This document shows, piece after piece, positions 1 to 8,239 of a stretch of 64,000 nucleotides of DNA. The DNA is from Methyloversatilis discipulorum (GTDB taxonomy: Bacteria; Pseudomonadota; Gammaproteobacteria; Burkholderiales; Rhodocyclaceae). The notes under the pieces are model-generated. The model was given only the letters and a program-made list of their open reading frames with translations, was not told the origin of the DNA and did no database searches. The stretch covers positions 2,418,001 through 2,482,000 of the forward strand of contig NZ_AZUP01000001.1 of the NCBI RefSeq assembly GCF_000527135.1. Reading direction: 5' to 3'. A program made the translations under genes and the position numbers. Every line of letters starts with the position of its first letter. Position 1 is the first letter of the stretch.

Positions 1-1176
1 GCAGGCTTCGCTGTGGCGGCCGAGCTTTGCCAGCAGGTCGCCGCGCACGGCGGGCAGCAGGTGGTAGTGGCGCAGCGCCGGTTCGTCGCGCAGCGCATCG
101 GCGACCTCCAGCCCGGCCGCCGGGCCGAAGGCCATGCCCACCGCCACGGCGCGATTCAGTTCGACCACCGGTGACGGCGCGATCTGCGCCAGCGCGTCGT
201 AAAGCGCGGCGATGCGCGACCAGTCGGTGTGGTCGGCGTGGGCGGCGCGCGCATGACAGGCGGCGATGGCGGCCTGCAGCGCGTACGGGCCGTAGCCGCC
301 GCCGAGTGCGTCGACGCGTTCCAGTGCGGCCAGCCCGCGGCGGATCAGCAGACGGTCCCAGCGCGTGCGGTCCTGTTCCAGCAGCAGCACCGGTGCGCCG
401 CGTGCGTCGGTGCGCGCGTGCAGGCGCGAGGCCTGGATTTCCATCAGCGCCACCAGGCCGTGCACTTCGGCGACCTGCGGCGCCAGCTCGGCCAGTATGC
501 GACCGAGGCGCAAGGCCTCTTCGCACAGCGCCGGGCGCATCCAGTGCTCACCGGCGGTGGCGGCATAGCCCTCGTTGAAGATGAGGTAGATCACCTTCAG
601 CACGGCGTCGAGCCGCTCGCCCAGTTCGGCCGGGCCGGGCAGCTCGAACGGTACGCGCGCTTCGCTCAGCGTGCGCTTGGCGCGCACGATGCGCTGCGCC
701 AGCGTCGCCTCCGGCACCAGGAAGGCGCGTGCGATGTCCGGCGTGGCGAGACCACCGACCATCTTCAGCGTCAGCGCGACGCGCGCCTCGACCGACAGCA
801 CCGGGTGGCAGGCGACGAACATCAAGCGCAGCACGTCGTCGCCGATCGGTTCGTCGAGCGTGCTGTCGGGCGCCGGCGGCGCGCCGTCCTGCAGCTGCGC
901 CTCGATTTCCCAGGTCAGCGCGTCGGCCTTGGTCGCCTGCATGCTGCGGTGGCGCAGCAGGTCGAGCGCGCGGTTCTTCGCGGTGGCGGTGAGCCAGGCG
1001 CCGGGGTTGTCCGGCACGCCCTTGTCGGGCCACTGTTCGAGCGCCGTCACCAGAGCGTCCTGCGCCAGCTCCTCGGCGAGGCCGACGTCGCGCACCATGC
1101 GCGCCAGCGCGCCGATGATGCGCGCCGACTCGATGCGCCAGACGGCGTCCAGCGTGCGGTGCAGGTCGGTCTTCAT
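1..1176 (-). CDS. RNA polymerase sigma factor, ECF42 (SigJ/DUF6596) type, 3' end cut by window
   Basis: About 392 residues are visible from an ATG at 1176; the C-terminus runs off the window edge. The N-terminal third has sigma region 2 (residues ~10-75, including EELAQDALVTALEQWP and NRALDLLRHR) and a region 4 helix-turn-helix (~125-170, TPDIARAFLVPEATLAQRIVRAK). A long helical C-terminal extension follows (DAVLKVIYLIFNEGYAAT, then ALCEEALRLGRILAEL), which is typical of ECF42 sigma factors. These normally sit beside a DGPF/YCII-like protein, and one lies 47 bp upstream here. It should direct RNA polymerase to a small extracytoplasmic or stress regulon; no anti-sigma gene is visible. Start chosen because the frame begins MKTDLHRTLDAVWRIES, a usual family start. 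Confidence 0.9.
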   Translation of the reverse strand, partial: MKTDLHRTLDAVWRIESARIIGALARMVRDVGLAEELAQDALVTALEQWPDKGVPDNPGAWLTATAKNRALDLLRHRSMQATKADALTWEIEAQLQDGAPPAPDSTLDEPIGDDVLRLMFVACHPVLSVEARVALTLKMVGGLATPDIARAFLVPEATLAQRIVRAKRTLSEARVPFELPGPAELGERLDAVLKVIYLIFNEGYAATAGEHWMRPALCEEALRLGRILAELAPQVAEVHGLVALMEIQASRLHARTDARGAPVLLLEQDRTRWDRLLIRRGLAALERVDALGGGYGPYALQAAIAACHARAAHADHTDWSRIAALYDALAQIAPSPVVELNRAVAVGMAFGPAAGLEVADALRDEPALRHYHLLPAVRGDLLAKLGRHSEAC

Positions 1177-1223
1177 CGTCCGGTGTGCACCGTCGTCGTC
1201 CCGTTCATCATGCTTCGTCTCCC

Positions 1224-1631
1224 TCAGGCTTTGTCCATCCGGCGGAAGCGTTCCACCGCCTCACCCGGCGCGAAGTCGTCCAGCTCGAACACCTGGCGCA
1301 CCTCGATTTCGGCGTCGCGCCCCTCGCCGACCGGGTTCGGGAAGCGGCGTGTCCAGTGCAGCGCCTCCTCGCGCGAGGCGACCTGTATCAGCGTGTAGCC
1401 GGCGATCAGTTCCTTCGTTTCGGCAAACGGGCCGTCGATGACGCTGCGCCCGGCACCGCGGTAACGCACGCGCCAGCCCTTCGAACTGGCCTGCAACCCG
1501 GATGCGTCGAGCAGCACGCCGGCGCGCATCAGTTCTTCATGATAGGAGGCCATCGAAGCCATCAGTGCTTCCTCCGGCATGACGCCCGCCTCACTGTCGG
1601 CAGTGGCCTTGACGATGATCATGTAACGCAT
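1224..1631 (-). CDS. YCII/DGPF-domain protein paired with ECF sigma factor
   Basis: A 135-residue protein starting MRYMIIVKATADSE, with the family signature DGPFAETKE at about residues 66-74 and an alpha/beta ferredoxin-like plan. An AGGAG ribosome-binding site lies just upstream, which decides this start over longer in-frame openings. The gene lies directly upstream of the sigma gene on the same strand, so the two are probably co-transcribed. In ECF42 systems the DGPF protein is the conserved genomic partner, but its biochemical role is not established; the YCII fold is suspected to bind small molecules. Function beyond 'partner of the sigma factor' is inference. Confidence 0.88.
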   Translation of the reverse strand: MRYMIIVKATADSEAGVMPEEALMASMASYHEELMRAGVLLDASGLQASSKGWRVRYRGAGRSVIDGPFAETKELIAGYTLIQVASREEALHWTRRFPNPVGEGRDAEIEVRQVFELDDFAPGEAVERFRRMDKA

Positions 1632-1728
1632 GGCTGCTCTCCTGGAGTCGGCGCGACAGGCGCCGTCGCAGGGTCGACGAGCGACCGGTGCGCGAATCGA
1701 CAGTGCGCGCCATCGGCTCGGACGCTTG

Positions 1729-2078
1729 TGTGGGAGCGGTCTTCTGACCGCGACTGCGAGCTGAATCGAAGTCGGCGGACAGCGGCGGCCGAATCGCGGC
1801 CAAGGCCGCTCCCACAAGGGACCGCTTCCACCGCGGGAGCACGCCCGATCCGCGGCCGGAGATGGGGTGCTGTGGGAGGGGTCTTCTGACCCCGACAGCA
1901 ACCTGTATCGAAGGCTGCGGACAGCAACAGCCGCGTCGCGGCCAAGGCCGCTCCCACAAGGATCGCTCCCACAGGGGCTGCTCCAACGGAGAGGCAACTC
2001 CGATCCGCGGCCGGAGCCGGGGTCTCGTGGGAGCGAGCTTGCTCGCGATAGCAGCCTGGATCGAAGCCGCTGCCCTCC
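1729..2078. repeat. REPIN-like palindromic repeat cluster 1
   Basis: The gap between the DGPF gene and the mgtE-like gene holds two full units (1729-1816 and 1870-1958), each made of two inverted REP arms, plus half units at about 1962-1973 and 2027-2078. One arm reads GTGGGAGCGGTCTTCTGACC; the other ends in GGCCAAGGCCGCTCCCACA. Each arm has its own small hairpin (for example GCGGTC-ttct-GACCGC), and the stem bases covary between units (GCGGTC/GACCGC, GGGGTC/GACCCC, GCGAGC/GCTCGC). Related units recur near 19, 20 and 21 kb. No RAYT transposase is in the window. No gene is supported in this stretch. Confidence 0.85.
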
Positions 2079-2120
2079 CCCGTCGATACAGGAGAGGGAA
2101 AGACCCGCGCCGGGCCGCCT

Positions 2121-3137
2121 TCACCCCTGCCCCATTACCGCGCTCGCCACCGCGAAATAGGTGAGCAGGGTCAGCAAGTCCTGCACGATGGTGGCGAGCG
2201 GGCCGCTGCCGTAGGCGGGGTCGCTGCCCAGGCGGGCGAGCAGCCAGGGCAGGAAGAGGCCTATCGTCGTCGCGATGCCGCCGGCCATCACCAGCGACAG
2301 CGCCACCGCGAACGCCAGCGTCGGGTCGCCGAAGGCCAGCCAGACGCAGGGAAAGGTGAGCCCGCCGAGCACCAGCCCGATCAGCAGCCCGGTGCGCACC
2401 TCGCCACCGACCAGCGTGCCGACCGACGCGTGGCTCAGCGACAGGCCGCGCACGGCGACCGCTTCGGTCTGCGTACCGATGGCATCGGCGAGATAGACCA
2501 GACCCGGCACGAAGAAGGCGAGTGCCGGGCTCAGCGCAAGCGTGCGCTCAAAGCCGGCCATGATGAAGGTGGCGAACATGCTGCCGGCCAGACCGATCAG
2601 CAGCCAGGGCAGACGGTGACGCAGGCGACGCAACGGCGGTGACTCGATCGCCTCGCGCGCCCGCCGCGTCTCGCGCGTGATGCCGGCGAGGCGGTGGATG
2701 TCCTCCACGTGCTCACGACGCAGGATGTGCAGCAGCGCAGCGGTCGGCACCACGCCGAGCAGCCGGCCCCGCGCATCGACCACCGGCATCGCGTCCAGCC
2801 CGTGATGCAGCGCCAGCGAGGCGACCCGCTCCTGGTCGGTGTGCGCATGCACGGTGGGGCAGTCGCGCTGCATCACCGTGTCGATGCGTGCGCCCTGCGC
2901 GGCGCGGAACAATGCCGGCAGCGGCGCGATGCCGACCAGGCTTTCGTTGTCATCGACCACGCACACGATGTCGAGGCAGTCGTAGTGCCGGGCGCGCAGG
3001 TCGGCCAGCACCGCATCGACCGTCTGCGCCGGGTGCACGCGCGGCACGGCGGCAAGCAGGTAGCGGCCGGCGCTTTCGTCGGCCGGCAGAACGCTCGGCG
3101 CCGACGGATCGTTTGCAGTGGGGGCGTGGGCGCTCAT
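2121..3137 (-). CDS. MgtE-family divalent cation transporter lacking the MgtE N domain
   Basis: A 338-residue protein with two CBS domains (about residues 30-80 and 90-145) followed by the MgtE membrane domain (about 175-335, five segments). Recognisable family spots are DAIGTQTEAVAVRGL and DPAYGSGPLATIVQDLLTLL near the pore. Canonical MgtE proteins carry an N-terminal superhelical Mg-sensing domain before the CBS pair; here only about 30 residues precede CBS1. It should import Mg2+ or another divalent cation across the inner membrane, with the CBS pair sensing ligand. An alternative ATG lies at 3149; neither start has a strong ribosome-binding site. Confidence 0.85.
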   Translation of the reverse strand: MSAHAPTANDPSAPSVLPADESAGRYLLAAVPRVHPAQTVDAVLADLRARHYDCLDIVCVVDDNESLVGIAPLPALFRAAQGARIDTVMQRDCPTVHAHTDQERVASLALHHGLDAMPVVDARGRLLGVVPTAALLHILRREHVEDIHRLAGITRETRRAREAIESPPLRRLRHRLPWLLIGLAGSMFATFIMAGFERTLALSPALAFFVPGLVYLADAIGTQTEAVAVRGLSLSHASVGTLVGGEVRTGLLIGLVLGGLTFPCVWLAFGDPTLAFAVALSLVMAGGIATTIGLFLPWLLARLGSDPAYGSGPLATIVQDLLTLLTYFAVASAVMGQG

Positions 3138-3204
3138 GACGGGTTCCATCCGGACAGTGTTCCGCCATGGTGCCGCATCGCGCGGCGCCTCGTCATGCGC
3201 AGGA

Positions 3205-3660
3205 TCAGCCGGCCGCTGGCGCCGGCCAGACCGGGAACACGATGAGGCCGAAGATGGCGAGCAGCCAGAACACCGCCGACAGTGCGTAGGGCGCGAGCAT
3301 GGTGACCAGCACCACGTCTTTCCAGTTGTCATGGTCGGGCGACGGTGCCAGCGCGCCGGCCGCGAACGCCTCTTCCTGGTAGAAGGTGACCAGCCTCGAA
3401 ATGCGGTACTCGGCCAGCAGGAACAGCACCGACAGCATCAGCCCGACCACGCCGAGGCCGACCCGGTACGGCGGATGTCCGAGGAAGAGCGAACCGCCCT
3501 GCGAGAACGCGAACGCCAGCAGCGCACCCAGCACCGCGGAGAACACCGTGAACATGGCGAAGCGCATCGTGCCGTAATGGCGCGCGGTTTCGCCGGCGAT
3601 GCGGGCGCGGGCGAGTTCGAGGGGGTCGTGGTCGCTGCACATGACGTTCGGCTCCTGCAT
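3205..3660 (-). CDS. Hypothetical inner-membrane protein, 151 aa
   Basis: Not recognised as a named family. It begins MQEPNVMCSDHDPLELARAR and has about four hydrophobic segments (residues ~33-53, 66-85, 120-140, and the C-terminal tail LLAIFGLIVFPVWP). It lies on the same strand between the mgtE-like gene and a HAD hydrolase, with short gaps. An internal Met (MCSDHD) is an alternative start. Coding is supported by codon bias and by the membrane-protein pattern; function is unknown. Confidence 0.7.
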   Translation of the reverse strand: MQEPNVMCSDHDPLELARARIAGETARHYGTMRFAMFTVFSAVLGALLAFAFSQGGSLFLGHPPYRVGLGVVGLMLSVLFLLAEYRISRLVTFYQEEAFAAGALAPSPDHDNWKDVVLVTMLAPYALSAVFWLLAIFGLIVFPVWPAPAAG

Positions 3661-3705
3661 GGATGAACGGACGATACGCCAGGGCGGCTGCGCTCGACCA
3701 GCCCT

Positions 3706-4398
3706 TCAGGACGGCAACACGACTGTCGGCAGATCAGCGGGTGTGGCGCACAGCCGCACGCCGGGCAGCCCGGCGAAACGGTCCGGCGCGGTGTAGCCCC
3801 AGGCCACCGCGACGAAATCCAGCCCGAGCGCCTGCGCCACGTCGAGGTCGCGCAGTTCGTCGCCGACGCTCACCGTTCGCGCCGCGGTTGCGCCGGCTGC
3901 CTTCATCACCCGCCGCGTCTTCGCCGCCTTGCCGAACAGCGACGCGCCGCAGCCCCATTGGTCGATCAGCGGGCGCAAATCGTCGCCGAGCACCCGTTCG
4001 ACCGTGTCACGCGCGTTCGACGTGACGATGCCGATCTGCACACCCTCCACCTTCAGCGCGTGCAGCGCTTCGGGCACGCCGTCGAACAGCTTCACCTCGT
4101 CCGCCCGTTCGCGCACATACCCACGCATGGTCGCCACCACCGCCGGCAGCTTCCACAGCGACAAACCCGCCTCGACCACGATGTCGCGCGCGCTCATCCG
4201 GCGCAGGCGGTCGAGGTCGGTCGTATCGACGGCGCGAAAGCCATGCCGCTGCGCCGCGTGGGTCCACGCGTCGAGGAACAGATGGAAGGAATCGGCGAGC
4301 GTGCCGTCGAAGTCGAACAGGATGAGGGGGTGGGTTCGCAAAGTGTCATTCAGCCGATCAGCTTCATCCGGCCGCAGAGCCGTCCCTCGCGGCTTCAT
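3706..4398 (-). CDS. HAD-superfamily hydrolase, phosphoglycolate-phosphatase-like
   Basis: Contains the HAD motif I DFDGTLADS (Asp nucleophile and general acid at about residues 29 and 31), a helical cap, motif II IGIVTSNARDT, a lysine in FGKAAKTRRV and motif III/IV VGDELRDLDVAQA, all in family order. It should remove phosphate from a small organophosphate such as phosphoglycolate; the substrate cannot be read from the sequence. The start is uncertain. Met at 4398 overlaps the upstream gene by 35 bp, a Met at 4437 is further out, and a TTG just before RTHPLILFDFDG would avoid the overlap. All give an intact catalytic core. Confidence 0.82.
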   Translation of the reverse strand: MKPRGTALRPDEADRLNDTLRTHPLILFDFDGTLADSFHLFLDAWTHAAQRHGFRAVDTTDLDRLRRMSARDIVVEAGLSLWKLPAVVATMRGYVRERADEVKLFDGVPEALHALKVEGVQIGIVTSNARDTVERVLGDDLRPLIDQWGCGASLFGKAAKTRRVMKAAGATAARTVSVGDELRDLDVAQALGLDFVAVAWGYTAPDRFAGLPGVRLCATPADLPTVVLPS

Positions 4399-4927
4399 CA
4401 TGGGACGCATGCAGGCAGGTACGCAGATGCGTCGCACACCGATAGCCGATCAATGTGAACGGCATGAACGCCAGCATGGCATAAGGCATCAGAGACGATT
4501 CAATAAAGGCGAACAGCGAGATCATGATGTGTATGAACAGCCCAAACGGAAAGTAGATCCAGGCATTCAGCGTACGAACATCCTCGCTGCTGATAACCGC
4601 AACCGACGCAGCAAGAACCGGCGTCGTCAGGAACAGGACAAGGCGCAGAGCCAGTTCCGCCACCTCGCGTGCGTCCGGCTGCCAACTCTGAAATACGATC
4701 GGGCACAGATAGGCGAGCAGTGCGGTGCCCACCACCTCGAAAAGGAAAAGCAGGCCGAAAGCTCGGCCGAGCGCGGCGGGCCCGGAAGGCGGTGTGCGAC
4801 CGAATGCGGACACAGTGAAGGCATAGAGCAGGTAGAACGCGCCGGCAGCCATTCCATGGAATACCAGCCCAGCCACCGATACTGTGACCCAGAACCAGAT
4901 GCTCACGTGATCCATCGGCCCGTCCAT
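4364..4927 (-). CDS. Hypothetical multi-pass membrane protein, 187 aa
   Basis: Family not recognised. About five hydrophobic segments: FWVTVSVAGLVFHGMAAGAF, a stretch with LLFLFEVVGTALLAYLCPIV, LVLFLTTPVLAASVAVI, WIYFPFGLFIHIMISLFAFI and YAMLAFMPFTLIGY. It ends in a charged tail. It overlaps the start of the HAD gene on the same strand and may be co-transcribed with it. Base composition is slightly lower in GC than the flanks. Function unknown. Confidence 0.62.
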   Translation of the reverse strand: MDGPMDHVSIWFWVTVSVAGLVFHGMAAGAFYLLYAFTVSAFGRTPPSGPAALGRAFGLLFLFEVVGTALLAYLCPIVFQSWQPDAREVAELALRLVLFLTTPVLAASVAVISSEDVRTLNAWIYFPFGLFIHIMISLFAFIESSLMPYAMLAFMPFTLIGYRCATHLRTCLHASHDEAARDGSAAG

Positions 4928-4982
4928 GCGAAGTCTGATCCGGAACCGGCCTCTGCCGGGCGATTGCTCGTGGGGCGCACCA

Positions 4983-5201
4983 TCACATCACTTCGCTGAG
5001 CGTCCATCCCAGAGCCAGATACAGTGCAGCCAGCGCAAGGTCGGGCTTCACCAGACGGCGGCGTTTGAACCGCACGCCATAGGTGACAAGAAGGTCCCGG
5101 CTCTGTTCCTGTCCGGCAAAGAAGCACCAGACCAGCGACAGAAAGCCCATGGAGAGGCTTGCCCGGAAAACCACGAGCAGACCGGGTTCGACCTGTTGCA
5201 T
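4983..5201 (-). CDS. Small hypothetical membrane protein, about 72 aa
   Basis: Starts MQQVEPGLLVVFRASLSMGF and contains two hydrophobic stretches separated by a basic loop (YGVRFKRRRLVKPD), ending ALAALYLALGWTLSEVM. A GTG nine bases upstream (5210) is an alternative start. No family recognised. It lies between yggL and another small membrane-protein gene on the same strand. Support is limited to its length, its hydrophobicity pattern and the lack of a better reading in this interval. Confidence 0.5.
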   Translation of the reverse strand: MQQVEPGLLVVFRASLSMGFLSLVWCFFAGQEQSRDLLVTYGVRFKRRRLVKPDLALAALYLALGWTLSEVM

Positions 5202-5259
5202 CCGATGCACGCCAAGAATGCTGGCCCCGGCAAGCGCGCGAATACAAACCGGCCGGGCC

Positions 5260-5583
5260 CTACGCCGCCGGATACCAGACGTCGATCAGTGGCCCGACCT
5301 CCGTCTCGCTCACCTCCGGCCGCCCCGCGAGCCAGGCACGCACCGCTTCGCGATGCTGTTCGTTGGCCGACCCGCGTTTGCGCAGACAGGCCATCCCGCG
5401 CGTCGAGCCGCCATAGAGCAGCCCGTTGCCCTCGATCGCGTCGCCGATGAAGGCGTCCCAGAAGGCGCCCATCTCGTCCGCCGACAGACCATCGCGCAGC
5501 CGGAAGGCCACCTCGAAGCCAAGTTCCTGAAACTCGTCGATGTGCAGCTTCTTGCGCAGGCGGCGCGAACGGTGGTGTGACAT
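5260..5583 (-). CDS. yggL: YggL family (DUF469) 50S ribosome-associated protein
   Basis: A 107-residue protein starting MSHHRSRRLRKKLHIDEFQE, continuing LGFEVAFRLRDGLS and ending LIDVWYPAA, which closely follows E. coli YggL. YggL is a small basic protein that associates with the 50S ribosomal subunit. The start is set by an AGGAG site seven bases upstream of the ATG. An open frame continues upstream for about 120 codons, but its sequence shows no family resemblance and lies before this strong ribosome-binding site, so it is left out. Confidence 0.9.
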   Translation of the reverse strand: MSHHRSRRLRKKLHIDEFQELGFEVAFRLRDGLSADEMGAFWDAFIGDAIEGNGLLYGGSTRGMACLRKRGSANEQHREAVRAWLAGRPEVSETEVGPLIDVWYPAA

Positions 5584-6102
5584 GTAAAGCTCCTGAATTC
5601 GAGTACGAGATAAAACGTCGTTGCACTCACGATCGTCGCGCACCTTATCCCGGATCGCGGTTCTGGTAACGCAGGAACAGAACCTTTCATCAGAATCGAC
5701 CCGCAAGCTCGGGGGAACCGCAACCTGGCTAGCAAGAAAGGCCTGCTGGGCCTCCTTCGCCACAGCCACTTGAGCGTTCAGCACCTGCTCACTTCCCATC
5801 ACCGCTTGCCACGAGACAGATCGCCCGTCATGGCCAACCGGGTCAAACCCACGGGGACGAACGGCGATGACCCTTCCTGCCGCGTAACGCGCGCCGCTCG
5901 TATCGATTGACGCTCCCGGCGCAGATCCCATCTCTGCAGGGGTCACACAGAACCGACTATGGATCCCGGATATACCACTGCAAGTGATCCAACCGGGGAA
6001 ACCGGACTATCGGTCAGTCTTGATTCCGGTGGGAGTCCATATGCGACCAGTCAGGCTGGTGGCGGGTACTTGAGCGGTTGAAGTACTGCAACCCATGCTT
6101 CC
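5584..6102. other. Intergenic stretch without supported genes
   Basis: About 520 bp between yggL and the ABM-family gene. It is less GC-rich than the flanks. One minus-strand frame is open through 5584-5946 in phase with yggL, but the translation has no recognisable domain or start signal. I see no clear attC site, terminator or tRNA. It may hold the yggL promoter and a degraded end of the cassette array. Confidence 0.5.
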
Positions 6103-6423
6103 TTAGTCGGCCTTGGTTGCCGCCAAGCCCGGACCATTGGTCAGCTCATAGTGCAGCACGGTTGGGAATGGATCATAGAAGTGATGCAGCAGCATGCGCC
6201 ACTCTTGGTATTCGGCAGACTTTCGGAAGCCAACCTCGTGGTGTTCGACGGACTCCCAGCGAACCAAAAGCATGTAGTGGTTCACTTGCTCGATGCACTT
6301 TTGAAGCTCATGACCCAAGTAACCAGGCATGGACGCGATGATGGTTTGAGCCTTGCCGAACGCAGATTCGAATTCTGCCGTCAGCTCTGGCTTGACCTGG
6401 AGTTGTGCGATTTCGAGGATCAC
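6103..6423 (-). CDS. Antibiotic biosynthesis monooxygenase (ABM)-domain protein
   Basis: A 106-residue single-domain protein starting MILEIAQLQVKPELTAEFES, with the ABM pattern of a first beta strand, a helix carrying FGKAQTIIASMPGYLGHELQ, then VNHYMLLVRWESVEHHEVG. ABM proteins are dimeric ferredoxin-like folds that oxidise quinols or simply bind small aromatics; the substrate is unknown. It lies at the distal end of the cassette array. The attC at 6454-6522 is just upstream of its start, but no attC of its own is seen downstream, so it is either the last cassette with a lost attC or a chromosomal gene. Confidence 0.8.
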   Translation of the reverse strand: MILEIAQLQVKPELTAEFESAFGKAQTIIASMPGYLGHELQKCIEQVNHYMLLVRWESVEHHEVGFRKSAEYQEWRMLLHHFYDPFPTVLHYELTNGPGLAATKAD

Positions 6424-6453
6424 AACTTCTCCTGAAAGATGGCCTGACGATCG

Positions 6454-6522
6454 CGCTAACCTGCACGCGGGGAGCGGGCGGAACCCGCTTCCCCCGCGTC
6501 CGGGTTGTGCGCGGGGTTAGGG
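6454..6522 (-). other. attC site 1
   Basis: Boxes CGCTAAC (6454-6460) and GTTAGGG (6516-6522), each slightly off consensus, flank a palindrome whose core is GGGAGCGGG-cgga-CCCGCTTCCC. It overlaps the 3' end of the 239-residue cassette gene, whose last codons are read from it. Confidence 0.75.
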
Positions 6523-7175
6523 CGTTTCTCGGCGGAGGATGGCGTCGGAGCTTCCGATTCGTTGCTAGTTCGAGGCGACATACCATCCTTAAACTGCTTC
6601 ACGAGATCAACCAGCTTGTTCTGCTCAGCCTTGTCCGGCCGATTGAGCTTTCGCATCAGCCACAGATGCTTGATGCCGGTGCCAATGCCATGCCGGAAGG
6701 CCAAGCGAGTCACGATCGACCCCAGTCGTTTTTGAAATAACTCGTAGCCCACTTCAAGAGAAGAGATCTGCAAAATATATAGCTCAGGAATCTTTACGGA
6801 CTCCTGAAGCTTGGTTGTGTGCAAGAAATAGTAGCGCGTGACTATCTGTGTGAGTTCCAGGGACTGGAGCGGCAGTTCCTCAGCGATGGTCTCACTTGCC
6901 TCCTCAAGTGAGGCACGGAACTTCTCATCCTGACGCGGGTAGCGCTTCAATATGTACTGCCGATAGCGTTCGTACTCAGAAACGCCGCTTGAGAAGTCCT
7001 TGAACTTCTCAAACATCCTCTGAAGTAGCACCATCTCGTGGTTCAAATAGCTTAGCGCTGCAAGCGCCCGACCAAGCCGTCGCCTCCGCTCGCCGCTCGC
7101 ACGCCAAGACGCACTAACCTCAGCAAGGAACCACCCTACGAGGATGCCGATGACCGACAAGAAGGCTTCAGTCAT
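6456..7175 (-). CDS. Cassette gene: hypothetical protein with N-terminal membrane anchor, 239 aa
   Basis: Starts MTEAFLSVIGILVGWFLAEV, a single hydrophobic anchor, followed by a largely helical soluble region (for example ALAALSYLNHEMVLLQRMFE) and a polar Ser/Pro/Glu-rich tail. The last codons run into attC site 1. GC content is lower than the chromosomal flanks, as for most of the array. The family is not recognised. The start codon lies ten bases from the attC box CCTAAC, which now borders the IS481 insertion, so any promoter that came from upstream cassettes has been displaced by about 1.8 kb of insertion-sequence DNA. Confidence 0.72.
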   Translation of the reverse strand: MTEAFLSVIGILVGWFLAEVSASWRASGERRRRLGRALAALSYLNHEMVLLQRMFEKFKDFSSGVSEYERYRQYILKRYPRQDEKFRASLEEASETIAEELPLQSLELTQIVTRYYFLHTTKLQESVKIPELYILQISSLEVGYELFQKRLGSIVTRLAFRHGIGTGIKHLWLMRKLNRPDKAEQNKLVDLVKQFKDGMSPRTSNESEAPTPSSAEKRPNPAHNPDAGEAGSARSPRAG

Positions 7176-7191
7176 AGTCGTGCGCCCTAAC

Positions 7192-8234
7192 TGTGAAGCT
7201 TCAATAGGTTGTTTCGGGTGTTCACCCGGAGAAGTTCTGAGAGACTGGAAATCGCCAAACCCCCAAGCTCTCTCGAACAGGATTCCGGATGAACACCCAC
7301 AAGAATGCCCGATTGACCTACCTTCGTCGCCTAGAAATGGTGTTGGACATGCTTGAGCGAGGTCTGTCGGCCTCTGATGCGGCGAAGCGTAGCGGCGTCA
7401 GCAGTGTCACTGCCCGCAAATGGCTGGGGCGCTACCTGGCCGAAGGTCCGGCTGGACTTGCAGACAAGTCGTCCCGTCCCGCCCGTTCTCCCCGAAGCAT
7501 TGCCCCAGAAGTCGCGCTGACCATCATCGAGCTGCGCCGCAAACTCTTTCTTCAATCCCGGATCGCCTCCTACACCGGCGTATCCAAAGCAACGGTCAGC
7601 CGGGTGCTCCGACGAGCCGGCCTCTCAAGGTTCAGCGATCTGGCCCCGACTGAGTCCATACAGCGCTACGAGCGCCAGACGCCCGGCGAACTGCTCCACA
7701 TCGACATCAAGAAGTTGGGCCGCTTCACCGCTGTGGGTCATCGAATCACGGCCGATTATCGCAAGCGCACCCGCGGCGTAGGCTGGGAACACTTGTTTGT
7801 GGCCATTGACGACCATTCGCGCATTGCTTTCACCGACATGCACCCCGATGAGCGCAAAGACAGCGCCGTGAGCTTCCTGCGAAATGCCGTCGCCTATTAC
7901 GCAACGCTCGGTGTCACCGTACAGCGCGTGCTCACCGACAACGGACCCGCCTTCCACTCGTTCGCCTTCGCTCAGGCCTGCAACGAGCTGGGGATCAAAC
8001 ACAAGTTCACACGAGCCTATCGGCCACAGACCAATGGCAAGGCCGAGCGCTTCATCCAGTCAGCTCTGCGCGAGTGGGCCTACGGCCATTCCTATCCCAA
8101 CTCCGACCTGCGCAAAGCCGCTTTGCCTCTCTGGAACCACTTCTACAACTGGCACCGACCTCATCACGGCATCGCTTGCAACGTCCCTATGTCCCGTCTC
8201 TCAAATTCGCAGAACAACCTCTTGACTCTTCACA
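7192..8234 (+). mobile_element. IS481-family insertion sequence, copy 1 (1,043 bp)
   Basis: Ends are TGTGAAGCTTCAATAGGTTG and, inverted, TGTGAAGAGTCAAGAGGTTG, an imperfect terminal inverted repeat of about 20 bp. The element is flanked by the 6-bp direct repeat CCTAAC (7186-7191 and 8235-8240). The same element recurs inverted at 53241-54283 and appears identical apart from target-dependent bases. Bordetella IS481 is known to duplicate NCTAGN; CCTAAC fits that pattern with one change. It sits in the conserved box of an integron attC. Confidence 0.93.
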
Positions 8235-8239
8235 CCTAA
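7289..8239 (+). CDS. IS481-family transposase, copy 1
   Basis: A 316-residue DDE transposase. It has an N-terminal helix-turn-helix (about residues 10-70, GLSASDAAKRSGVSSVTARK), a second helix-turn-helix (IASYTGVSKATVSRVLRRAG), and an rve integrase core with Asp in LHIDIKKLGRF, Asp in VLTDNGPAFHS and Glu in TNGKAERFIQSALREWAY. The reading frame has no stop codon within the element: the last codons cross the IS end at 8234 and stop at a TAA inside the duplicated target CCTAAC. Protein sequence is the same as copy 2 except for the last, target-encoded residue, which points to recent movement. Confidence 0.95.
   Translation: MNTHKNARLTYLRRLEMVLDMLERGLSASDAAKRSGVSSVTARKWLGRYLAEGPAGLADKSSRPARSPRSIAPEVALTIIELRRKLFLQSRIASYTGVSKATVSRVLRRAGLSRFSDLAPTESIQRYERQTPGELLHIDIKKLGRFTAVGHRITADYRKRTRGVGWEHLFVAIDDHSRIAFTDMHPDERKDSAVSFLRNAVAYYATLGVTVQRVLTDNGPAFHSFAFAQACNELGIKHKFTRAYRPQTNGKAERFIQSALREWAYGHSYPNSDLRKAALPLWNHFYNWHRPHHGIACNVPMSRLSNSQNNLLTLHT

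Noticed and set aside
5584..5946. An N-terminal extension of yggL of about 120 codons
   Set aside because: A strong AGGAG site and conserved YggL start at 5583 decide the start; the upstream translation matches nothing.
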